This document shows positions 1 to 5,356 of a DNA stretch of 6,723 nucleotides, piece after piece; position 1 is the stretch's first letter; every line of letters starts with the position of its first letter. The notes below the pieces were generated by a model that was not told the origin of the DNA, did no database searches, and saw only the letters and a list, made by a program, of their open reading frames with translations. The stretch is taken from the NCBI GenBank assembly GCA_958439155.1, contig CAUBUJ010000091.1:1-6723 (forward strand), in the 5' to 3' direction. The translations under genes were made by a program, and so were the position numbers. This DNA is from an uncultured Veillonellaceae bacterium (GTDB lineage: Bacteria; Bacillota; Negativicutes; Veillonellales; Dialisteraceae).

Positions 1-772
1 CGATCACAGGGCAGCGCTCTCCATATTCCGCGGCAAGCGCGCCGGTGACGCTTCCTGCGAGCGCCCCCACCCCGGCCTGGAGAAGTACATGGGTTGGTGC
101 CGCGCCGGCTGCCTTCATCTGGTCGAGAGCCTCCCATACCATGGTGGTATACCCTTCCACGATCCACCGGGGCGGCTTTTCATAGCCCGGCCAGGCCGTA
201 TCCTGGATGAGATGCCAGCCGCGGGCCTTTCCCATGGCGTCGGCCTTCCGTACGGCGTCGTCATAGGTGAGATCGGTAATGGTCACTTCCGACGCGCCGG
301 CACCGCGGATCGCCTCCGCCCGCGTTTCCGCCGAGCCGCGGGGCATGTACACCACAGACCGGCATCCGAGGAGACGAGCCGCCCAGGCCACGCCCCGGCC
401 ATGATTGCCGTCGGTGGCGGTGACGAAAGTGAGGTCAGCCAGTTTCTCCCGCACAGATGGCGCTGTGAGAGCCGCCCAGGTGAGTTCTTCTCTCGGAATC
501 CCTGCTGCCTCCGCGGCGGCCCGCGCCACGGCATAGACCCCGCCGAGCCCTTTGAATGCGTTCAGGCCGAACCGTTTCGACTCATCCTTCACATAGAGCG
601 CGCCGACTCCGAGCCGGTGCGCCAGGTGCGGCAGGGACACCAGAGGCGTCTCCCCGTATCCCGGCACACCGGCATGAAAGGCCCGCACCGGTGCCGTCGC
701 CTCGCGGGAAAGCCACGCCGGACGCGCCTTTCCGTCATACATCCCATTTTTCTCCCACTGAAAAAGAGCCAT
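1..772 (-). CDS. dpaL: Diaminopropionate ammonia-lyase, 3' end outside window
   Basis: PLP-dependent fold-type II lyase that converts 2,3-diaminopropionate to pyruvate and two ammonia in the cytoplasm. About 257 codons are visible; the E. coli YgeX/DpaL protein is near 400 residues, so roughly the last third lies beyond position 1. Seen in the translation: the PLP-lysine motif ESKRFGLNAFKGLGG (Lys74), ATDGNHGRGVAWAA (Asp121, matching the catalytic Asp of the family), QDTAWPGY (Asp191) and the start of the phosphate-binding loop, QAGVGALAG. The spacing of the two aspartates agrees with the E. coli enzyme. Two adjacent ATG codons occur at 775 and 772. The Shine-Dalgarno AGGGAGG is only 2 nt from the first but 5 nt from the second, so the second is chosen. 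The gene follows the dehydrogenase by 107 nt, with that gene's terminator between them. The motifs separate it from threonine dehydratase, the nearest alternative. Confidence 0.93.
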   Translation of the reverse strand, partial: MALFQWEKNGMYDGKARPAWLSREATAPVRAFHAGVPGYGETPLVSLPHLAHRLGVGALYVKDESKRFGLNAFKGLGGVYAVARAAAEAAGIPREELTWAALTAPSVREKLADLTFVTATDGNHGRGVAWAARLLGCRSVVYMPRGSAETRAEAIRGAGASEVTITDLTYDDAVRKADAMGKARGWHLIQDTAWPGYEKPPRWIVEGYTTMVWEALDQMKAAGAAPTHVLLQAGVGALAGSVTGALAAEYGERCPVI

Positions 773-798
773 CATTTCCTCCCTGTAAAAATCGCCGC

Positions 799-825
799 CC
801 CATAGGGCAGAACATTTCCTGTCAA
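799..825 (-). promoter_or_regulatory. Candidate promoter of the ammonia-lyase gene
   Basis: On the minus strand a perfect TTGACA (820-825) is followed, after a short 15-nt spacer, by TATGGG (799-804). It lies just past the U-tract of the upstream gene's terminator and about 25 nt before the Shine-Dalgarno, where an independent promoter would be expected. The spacer is short and the -10 poor, so this is either weak, activator-dependent or not real. A small GCCC/GGGC dyad overlaps the -10. Confidence 0.35.
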
Positions 826-828
826 ATC

Positions 829-862
829 AAAAGGCCCTCCCCTATGCGGAGAAGAGCCTTTT
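829..862 (-). terminator. Rho-independent terminator of the dehydrogenase gene
   Basis: Read on the minus strand, AAAAGGC and GCCTTTT close a stem that continues as CTTCTCC against GGGGAGG with one bulged base and a GCATA loop. The stem starts 17 nt after the stop codon. The transcript leaves the hairpin through UUUU and a short AU-rich stretch. The A-run on the other side makes it potentially bidirectional, but no plus-strand gene is seen here. Confidence 0.85.
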
Positions 863-879
863 CTTCCTTTTCTATGAAA

Positions 880-1836
880 TTACAGTGTGAGCGCCCGGGC
901 GTAATGTTCCTTCAATACTTTGATGGACGCTTCAAATTCCGCCTGTTCCTCATCGGTGAGATGGATGGAAATCACATCTTCCACGCCTTTCGCGCCGACC
1001 TTCACCGGGACGGAAGCGAAAGTATCCTTCACGCCGTAGAGATCATCCAGATAAACCGAGCAGGGGAGAATCTTGTGCTCATTGTGGAAAATGGCGCGGA
1101 TCAATTCCGCTGTGGCCGATGCGACGCCGAATTCAGTGCAGCCCTTGCCGTCATTTTCAATATACCCGCCGCGGTGTACCTTGTGGAGCACTTCCGCATA
1201 GCTGTCCATGTGGTATTTGTCCGGATTTTCCGCGAGGAGTTCTCCAATGGGCTTGCCTGCGACGAAGACATGGCTCCAGGGAATCATGCTGCTGTCGCCG
1301 TGTTCGCCCAGAAGGTATGCCGTGACCGACCGGCGGTTCACCTGGAGCTGGGACGCGAGCTGCATCTGGAGGCGCGCCGAGTCAAGGGCGGTGCCGCTGC
1401 CGATGATCCGGTCCTTCGGCCAGTCGAGAAGGTGCTGCAGGTACTGGGTGATGATGTCGCAGGGATTGGAAATGGAAACGATGATGCCGTCAAAACCAGA
1501 TGCCTTGATGAGCGGGGCGAACTGCTTCGTCGTAGCCACTGCTTCATCCATCATATCGAGGCGGGTCTGACCAGGCTGGCGGGTCTTGCCGCTGGCATTC
1601 ACCAGAATATCCGCGTCCTTCATATCTTCCACAGTGCCGCTGTAGATTTCCACATGGTGGGGCATGTAGCTCACTGCGTCCATAATATCCATGGCTTCGC
1701 CGAACGCTTTCTTTTCCTTGATATCATAAAATACCACTTCATCCACCAGACCCTGGGTAGCCAGGCTGAGCGCTACATGAGGACCTACATTCCCGGCACC
1801 GATGATGCCCACTTTTCTCGTTTTGAGTAATGCCAT
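880..1836 (-). CDS. NAD-dependent L-lactate/malate dehydrogenase family protein
   Basis: Cytoplasmic 2-hydroxyacid dehydrogenase of the LDH/MDH superfamily, 318 residues, the usual length. Seen: N-terminal Rossmann motif GIIGAGNVG (residues 10-18), Asp38 at the end of strand beta-2 (NAD rather than NADP), Asn124 in SNP, the Asp152/Arg155 pair in GSGTALDSAR, catalytic His179 in GEHGDS, Arg92 in the mobile loop and Thr234 in KGCTEFG. The WSH after the active-site His and the Thr234 region are LDH-like. However, the residue equivalent to LDH Gln102 is Arg86 (TRQPGQTR), as in malate dehydrogenases, so the substrate may be oxaloacetate/malate rather than pyruvate/lactate. The start at 1836 has AAGGAG 9 nt upstream; an in-frame ATG 17 codons earlier (about 1887) has no such site and would give an atypical extension. 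A promoter at 1902-1930 and a terminator at 829-862 make it monocistronic. Homology annotation would probably say L-lactate dehydrogenase. Confidence 0.93.
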   Translation of the reverse strand: MALLKTRKVGIIGAGNVGPHVALSLATQGLVDEVVFYDIKEKKAFGEAMDIMDAVSYMPHHVEIYSGTVEDMKDADILVNASGKTRQPGQTRLDMMDEAVATTKQFAPLIKASGFDGIIVSISNPCDIITQYLQHLLDWPKDRIIGSGTALDSARLQMQLASQLQVNRRSVTAYLLGEHGDSSMIPWSHVFVAGKPIGELLAENPDKYHMDSYAEVLHKVHRGGYIENDGKGCTEFGVASATAELIRAIFHNEHKILPCSVYLDDLYGVKDTFASVPVKVGAKGVEDVISIHLTDEEQAEFEASIKVLKEHYARALTL

Positions 1837-1866
1837 TCTTCTTTTCTCCTTCACTCCCGCAGGAAA

Positions 1867-1879
1867 GGGACTCGGTCCC
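1867..1879 (-). other. Small hairpin in the dehydrogenase leader
   Basis: GGGAC/GTCCC with a 3-nt loop lies between the promoter and the Shine-Dalgarno of the dehydrogenase gene. Flanking GCAGG and CCTGC can form an overlapping alternative pairing. It may affect mRNA stability or be a protein site; there is no U-tract, so it is not a terminator. Confidence 0.4.
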
Positions 1880-1901
1880 TGCATCACAGGATATTTTTCT
1901 T

Positions 1902-1930
1902 ATTATACGCTACTTGGAAAAAAGTTGTAA
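1902..1930 (-). promoter_or_regulatory. Promoter of the dehydrogenase gene
   Basis: A perfect TATAAT (1902-1907) is preceded, after 17 nt, by TTACAA (1925-1930) on the minus strand. Transcription should begin near 1895, giving a leader of about 60 nt before the ATG at 1836. The repeat debris of the next gap begins only about 20 bp upstream of the -35. Confidence 0.75.
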
Positions 1931-1950
1931 GGAAAAATTGGACAAGAGGA

Positions 1951-2190
1951 GAGTGCCGCATAGGAGTAGGGCGCAGAGTACAGAGCGCAAAGAGCAGAGA
2001 TATGGTGCCGCTGCCTCAGATCAGATGGGCGGCGGAAATATTGGTAAGCTGGGACTGCCTCATTAACAGCAAGGCCCGCGGTCTAAGGTCGGATGGTGCG
2101 TCATTGGGGGCGGGGCTCGTGGTCTGGAGACCGGAGTCTGAAGTCTGGAGAGGAAAGTGGAAGAACTTTTTTATATTTTGGCTTCGCCGT
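1951..2190 (+). repeat. Diverged copy of the composite intergenic repeat, left module
   Basis: This stretch has no credible gene. It shares recognisable blocks with the better preserved copy at 4721-5240: CAGAGCGCAAAG (1981-1992, identical to 5103-5114); CCCGCGGTCTAAGG with a single heptad; GATGGTGCGTCATT (2092-2105, as at 4811-4824); GGAGTCTGAAG; and GGAAGAAC followed by a T-run and GCTTCGCCG. The block around 2032-2082 (GCGGCGG, AAGC, GGGACTGC, TCATT, GGCCCGCGGTCT) matches the reverse complement of the right flank of the 4721-5240 copy, as expected for an element with inverted ends. Several substitutions and small insertions show it is older. Overlapping open frames of 60-90 codons have no recognisable domains and are treated as spurious. 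Confidence 0.7.
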
Positions 2191-2490
2191 GCATGAACGG
2201 GTTGAAAACCAGTGTATGCGCAGACTCATCCCCTGGGAGGCCCTTGGCCAGCTCTCCCCCCAAGGGGGCGAGCCCTGTGAAGTGTCATTTTTCCATTTTG
2301 AGTTTGTACGCAGACGTAAATCAGACATATCGCAGGAATGACGCAAACCAAAGGGAGCGAGCCTTGCGATTTTCACGAAAGATCTACCCTAAAGGGGACC
2401 CGCAAGAGGTACCCTCCGCTTCGCTCGAGGGAGCACGGCTTCCACTCTGTGCCGTACTTTCTTTTGGCATTCGATGCAATGATCTTTCCT
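2191..2490. other. Gene-free stretch with G/C-rich hairpins
   Basis: No protein, tRNA or promoter is recognisable. A hairpin at 2251-2273 pairs GCTC with GAGC and CCCCC with GGGGG around a CAA loop. A second, CCCTC/GAGGG, lies near 2412-2431. Both resemble short palindromic intergenic repeats; whether they recur elsewhere in the genome cannot be seen here. The stretch separates the left and right modules of the decayed repeat copy and may be foreign sequence inserted into it. Confidence 0.4.
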
Positions 2491-2612
2491 CCGCCCGGTC
2501 GGGATGACGAACATTGCGAAGAATCCGTAAGATCTCTCCACTCCTCAAATCATTGTCCATTGTTTGCGATTCCCCATGAGAAGGAAATAACGACCGGTCG
2601 AGATGACTCCAA
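2491..2612 (+). repeat. Diverged copy of the composite repeat, inner module
   Basis: CGCCCGGTCGGGATGAC (2492-2508) corresponds to CGCCCGGTCGATATGAC at 5066-5082, and a second version (GACCGGTCGAGATGAC, about 2591-2606) follows roughly 100 bp later. Between them, GTAAGATCTCTCCACTC (2527-2543) matches 16 of 17 bases of 5004-5020. The two end motifs are in direct orientation here, unlike the inverted pair at 4973-5082, which suggests tandem partial units or rearrangement. No gene is present. Confidence 0.65.
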
Positions 2613-2943
2613 TTTCGACGAGTTCCTATTGACTACGCCTGTATGCTCATGCTGAAGAATAAGGGAACCCTCGCACCTAACCCCACGCGTATGCAGATAC
2701 AGGAAACCTTAGCACCTGGGACCTCGCTCCTGCCGCAAACTTCAAAATCCCATTCATCTCCCCGCCCATTCGAAGTCTTGCCGACCCCGCAGGGGTAATG
2801 GAGGTGAGCGGCGGCGGGAATTCTGGCCCTATGCCAGCGCGAAGCGAGTTTCGGGCCAGCCGCTGACAGGAACCGGAATTAGGCAAAGCGAGATGGGCGG
2901 TGATTTCTTTCGCCTGTGCCCTTCAGAGTATTCGGTTCCACCC
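2613..2943. other. Gene-free stretch with a large imperfect hairpin
   Basis: No coding sequence with recognisable features is present. The main structure is an inverted repeat: AGCGG (2807-2811) with CCGCT (2860-2864), and inside it CTGGCCC (2823-2829) with GGGCCAG (2853-2859). A small CCCC/GGGG hairpin lies near 2785-2795. A 69-codon open frame on the minus strand is rich in Arg, Gly and Pro, has no domain I recognise, and is judged spurious. Confidence 0.4.
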
Positions 2944-2977
2944 CTCTGCGCCCTTCTCCCATGACGCGCTTCCCATA
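2944..2977 (+). repeat. Short fragment of the composite repeat
   Basis: CTGCG, CCTTCTCC, CATGACGC and TCCCATA occur in the same order and near-identical spacing as at 5023-5055 in the preserved copy. This appears to be a leftover piece of the inner module, about 25 bp from the transporter terminator. Confidence 0.55.
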
Positions 2978-3000
2978 AGCCGCCCCCTGTGCAGCCACGC

Positions 3001-3030
3001 AAAAAGCCCCTCCTTTGCGGGAGAGGCTTT
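3001..3030 (-). terminator. Rho-independent terminator of the transporter gene
   Basis: On the minus strand an 11-bp stem, AAAGCCTCTCC against GGAGGGGCTTT (one G-T pair), closes a 6-nt CGCAAA loop and is followed by a run of T. It begins 10 nt after the stop codon. This is the cleanest terminator in the window. Confidence 0.93.
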
Positions 3031-3040
3031 GGCCATTTCC

Positions 3041-4516
3041 TTACCCTACATAGCCCAACCAGTGCCAGTAGGTCATGGAGAAGATCCAGATCATCACGAG
3101 AGCGGCGATGGTCATGGGGATGCCTGTTTTCAGAAAATCATTGGCTGTGATGTAGCCCGTGCTGTAGGCAATCATATTCTGCGGCGCGTTCACCGGCAGG
3201 ATGTAGCCGAAGCAGATGGTGTACTGGAGAATCATGGTCATGCCGAGGATATTGATGCCCGGTGTCTCTACGCTCTGGAGCACGGCGATGACGATGGGGA
3301 TCATGGCTGCCGCAAGGCCTGTGGCGCTGGCAAAGCCGAGGTGGATCACCGTGAGGAAGACGGCCATGACCATGATGATCATGACCGGCGTCATCATTTC
3401 CATGCCGATGAGGGATACGAAATGGTGGGCCAGCCAGATGGCGGCGCCGCTTTTCAGGAGGGCGCTCCCCAGGCTAATGCCTACGCCGAAGAGGGTAATG
3501 GTGCCCCAGTTGATATAAGGGACCGCGTCTTTCCAGGTCATGACGCCGATCTTCGGCATCATCATGAGCATAATGCCGGCGATGGTGACGGTGGTCGTAT
3601 CAAAGGGATGGAGTTTCTTTTCTGTCACCCAGAAGAAGAGGAGCAGCAGGGACACGACGAGGAGTTTTTTCTCAGGAAGCGTGACAGGACCCATTTCACG
3701 GATCATTTCCTGAAGCGCTTCTTTTCCGCCGGGCATGGCTTTCACTTCCGGCGGCATGGTCTTGATGAGAATGTAGTAGAGCACCACCGACATAACTGCC
3801 GCATAAGGCGCGGCGGCGATGAACCATTCGAGCCAGCTGATGTCTTTTCCGAGAACCTGCTGGATGAAGCCGATGGCCACCATATTCTGGGCGGCGGCGG
3901 TCTTGATGCCTACATTCCAGAGGCTGTCTGCCTGGGCGACGGCCATCATGAGGACGCCGGCGAAGACGCTGCCCTGCCGGAGGCCGAAGGTGCGGATGAT
4001 GCCGAGCACGATGGGGACCATGCAGGATACGCGGGCCGTGGTGGACGGCACGAAGAAGGAGAGCAGGAAACCGACGAAAATGACGCCGATCACGAGACGG
4101 TTCGACTGGACGCCGATGCGGGACATCACCATGAGGGCGATCCGCTTGTCAAGGCCGGTGATAATCATCGCCGCGGAGAGGAACATGGCCCCTGCTACGA
4201 GCGCCCACGCGGAGGTGGAGAAGCCGGAGAGAGCCATGGAAAGGGCCTTCCCTGTGCCGAGAAGCTGGTCCACATGAGCCGGATTGGGCGCCATGCCGAG
4301 AGAAAAGGCCATAAGCGTAATGATGACAAAGGCGCTCACCGGATAGGACACCCCTTCGGTCATCCAGATAAGCACGGCAAAAACGAGAATGCCGATGAGC
4401 CGGTGTCCCTGCGTAGGCAGATCCGGCGGTGTCTGGAACATCCACACGGCAGCCATGGCAAGGATGGACAGGAGGAGGCCGTACTTGTGGCCCCAGCTTT
4501 CTTTTTTCTGATCCAT
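3041..4516 (-). CDS. DASS/SLC13 family divalent anion transporter
   Basis: Inner-membrane secondary transporter of the divalent anion/Na+ symporter family (CitT, TtdT, INDY relatives), which carries dicarboxylates, tricarboxylates or sulfate by sodium symport or by exchange. The protein has 491 residues, typical for the family, with many hydrophobic segments spread over its length and few charges. Family landmarks: the first substrate/sodium motif at PSTTAR (157-162), the second at FASATGLAAAMIP (395-407), and GYILPVNAPQNMIAYSTGY (437-455) near the C terminus. In characterised symporters both motifs read Ser-Asn-Thr; here they read STT and SAT, so coupling and substrate cannot be transferred from them. 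The Shine-Dalgarno AAGGGGG precedes the ATG by about 6 nt. It has its own promoter (4625-4653), a structured leader and a strong terminator, so it is a single-gene unit. A dicarboxylate such as malate or succinate is the likely cargo, by family only. Confidence 0.9.
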   Translation of the reverse strand: MDQKKESWGHKYGLLLSILAMAAVWMFQTPPDLPTQGHRLIGILVFAVLIWMTEGVSYPVSAFVIITLMAFSLGMAPNPAHVDQLLGTGKALSMALSGFSTSAWALVAGAMFLSAAMIITGLDKRIALMVMSRIGVQSNRLVIGVIFVGFLLSFFVPSTTARVSCMVPIVLGIIRTFGLRQGSVFAGVLMMAVAQADSLWNVGIKTAAAQNMVAIGFIQQVLGKDISWLEWFIAAAPYAAVMSVVLYYILIKTMPPEVKAMPGGKEALQEMIREMGPVTLPEKKLLVVSLLLLFFWVTEKKLHPFDTTTVTIAGIMLMMMPKIGVMTWKDAVPYINWGTITLFGVGISLGSALLKSGAAIWLAHHFVSLIGMEMMTPVMIIMVMAVFLTVIHLGFASATGLAAAMIPIVIAVLQSVETPGINILGMTMILQYTICFGYILPVNAPQNMIAYSTGYITANDFLKTGIPMTIAALVMIWIFSMTYWHWLGYVG

Positions 4517-4530
4517 AAAATCCCCCTTGC

Positions 4531-4549
4531 GGAAAGAACGATTCTTTCC
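4531..4549 (-). promoter_or_regulatory. Hairpin next to the transporter Shine-Dalgarno
   Basis: A perfect 8-bp inverted repeat, GGAAAGAA and TTCTTTCC around a 3-nt loop, ends a few nt before AAGGGGG. It could place the ribosome binding site in an accessible or blocked context. Its GAAAGA strand can also pair with TCTTTC in the 5' arm of the terminator-like stem at 4567-4599. Confidence 0.55.
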
Positions 4550-4551
4550 CT

Positions 4552-4599
4552 GTAAAAAGCAAGAAAAGCCCTTCCTGCGGACCTGCCGCAGAAAGAGCT
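4552..4599 (-). terminator. Terminator-like stem in the transporter leader
   Basis: On the minus strand a 14-bp stem (4586-4599 with 4567-4580, a few G-T pairs) with a CAGGT loop is followed by TTTTCTTGCTTTTT. It lies about 20 nt after the expected transcription start and 50 nt before the start codon. Because it sits between a gene and that gene's own strong promoter, it is better read as an attenuator, or as the end of a short leader RNA, than as the end of an upstream gene; the next gene upstream stops more than 750 nt away. Confidence 0.75.
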
Positions 4600-4624
4600 C
4601 CTTCGCTTGCGAAATTGTAGTTTA

Positions 4625-4653
4625 AGTATAGGGCCATACAGGACAGCTGTCAA
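4625..4653 (-). promoter_or_regulatory. Promoter of the transporter gene
   Basis: A perfect TTGACA (4648-4653), a 17-nt spacer and TATACT (4625-4630) on the minus strand make the best sigma70-type promoter in the window. The start is expected near 4618, giving a leader of about 100 nt. A short dyad, TTCGC/GCGAA (4603-4614), lies at the very 5' end of the transcript. Confidence 0.85.
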
Positions 4654-4671
4654 TAGAAGCAGTCATTCTTT

Positions 4672-4720
4672 TATGCATCCCATTGCAGATAAAATTCAAA
4701 AATATGTATATCTATGCATC
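4672..4720. promoter_or_regulatory. Paired TATGCATC boxes upstream of the transporter promoter
   Basis: TATGCATC occurs at 4672-4679 and again at 4713-4720, 41 bp apart, about four helical turns, with AT-rich sequence between. Relative to the expected transcription start they are centred near -58 and -99, typical positions for an activator. ATGCAT is itself palindromic. The regulator is unknown, and no regulator gene is present in the window. Confidence 0.45.
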
Positions 4721-4776
4721 AGGAACTGGACCCATGGGGCGCGGGTGACGGAAGTAACTCATTGGAACGGGGCCAA

Positions 4777-4811
4777 AGGTCTGAGGTCTAAGGTCTAAGG
4801 TCTAAGGTCAG
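4777..4811 (+). repeat. Tandem AGGTCTR heptad array
   Basis: Five consecutive 7-bp units: AGGTCTG, AGGTCTA three times, and AGGTCAG. About two inverted units lie at the other end of the element (5153-5171). The copy near 6277 has none at this place and the old copy near 2080 has about one, so unit number varies between copies. Confidence 0.85.
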
Positions 4812-4972
4812 ATGGTGCGTCATTAGAATGGAGTCGGAAGTCTGGAGACGGGAGTCTGAAGAGGAAATAGGAAGAACTTCTTATATGCGGCTCCGCCGCT
4901 TTGCAGAGCCATCAGCCGTCAGCTCTCAGCGAAAATAGAAAGGATCCTTTCAAGGTACAAGCCGGAATGGGC

Positions 4973-5082
4973 GTCATTTCGAGCGGACGTGCCCGAAGAT
5001 AACGTAAGATATCTCCACTCTTCTGCGTCCTTTTCCATGACGCTGCATCCCATATATCCTGCGTACGCCCGGTCGATATGAC
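4973..5082. repeat. Inner 110-bp unit with inverted ends
   Basis: GTCATTTCGAGCGGACG (4973-4989) and CGCCCGGTCGATATGAC (5066-5082) are inverted to each other at 14 of 17 positions. The unit contains GTAAGATATCTCCACTC, which recurs almost unchanged at 2527-2543. It recurs unchanged at 6437-6546. It may be the basic mobile or REP-like module around which the larger element was built. Confidence 0.75.
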
Positions 5083-5259
5083 ACCCATTTCGATAGAAAA
5101 CGCAGAGCGCAAAGTGGCGGCGGGGCCGCATAGAAAGAGTTTTTCCTATTTCAACCTCAGACCTCAGACCGCGGGCCCCGCTACAAATGATGCAGTCCCG
5201 CTGCCCCCGAGCCTGGAGCCAAACTCCCAGCCCGTTTGGCGTCTGAGGCTTATCAAAAT

Positions 5260-5356
5260 CCCGCCGCAGGCGGTACAACCCCTCTAAACTCATAGTTCTA
5301 AACTCTTCACCCCGCTCCCATGACGCACGTCCCGCAGCCTGCTGTCATGGCGTACA
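5260..5356. other. Gap between repeat and hydrolase gene
   Basis: No gene is present. CATGAC (5319-5324) and GTCATG (about 5344-5349) form a small dyad, and CCATGACGC (5318-5326) repeats a motif of the element's inner module (5035-5043). Whether this segment also belongs to the repeat cannot be told, because the second copy leaves the window at the matching point. Confidence 0.4.

Larger units (their letters stand above)
4721..5240 (+). repeat. Composite palindromic intergenic element, preserved copy
   Basis: A gene-free stretch organised as an interrupted inverted repeat. The outer left arm (about 4738-4811) contains TCATT, CGGGGCC and AGGTCTR heptads; the same blocks appear inverted at about 5153-5219. 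A second arm, 4864-4905, pairs with 5105-5152, with roughly 36 of 42 aligned positions identical by eye (GAAATAGGAA, TATGCGGC, CCGCCGC, TTTGC). The innermost pair is 4973-4989 with 5066-5082, 14 of 17 positions. The left arm has about 50 extra nt (4812-4863). A perfect 12-bp palindrome, AAAGGATCCTTT, lies at 4939-4950. From 4815 on the sequence recurs at 6277-6723. No transposase or target-site duplication is evident; outer limits are approximate. Open frames inside are identical in both copies but lack known domains and are rejected. Confidence 0.85.

Noticed and set aside
556..1830. Plus-strand open frame of 424 codons
   Set aside because: It lies antisense to the ammonia-lyase and dehydrogenase genes, whose conserved active-site motifs are unambiguous; it is a by-product of high GC content.
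1837..1887. Upstream in-frame ATG start for the dehydrogenase
   Set aside because: The extension lacks family similarity, and the AAGGAG site is well spaced only for the ATG at 1836, which gives the normal family length.
2677..2886. 69-codon minus-strand open frame in the gap
   Set aside because: No domain or convincing start signal, Arg/Pro-rich composition, and it spans an inverted repeat.
1930..3000. Insertion sequence with a transposase in the 1-kb gap
   Set aside because: No frame shows DDE, HUH or serine recombinase motifs; only short repeat modules are seen.
2900..4555. Plus-strand open frame of 551 codons rich in His, Asp and Gly
   Set aside because: It is the antisense shadow of the transporter; hydrophobic codons read backward give His/Asp/Glu-rich sequence.
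4777..4811. CRISPR-like array
   Set aside because: Seven-base units are directly adjacent with no spacers; this is a simple tandem repeat.
4912..5293. Open frames of 66 and 124 codons in the repeat, with the 66-codon one duplicated exactly at 6376-6576
   Set aside because: Exact duplication follows from the DNA repeat. There is no Shine-Dalgarno, no recognisable domain, and the frames read through inverted repeats, as typical spurious repeat-derived proteins do.
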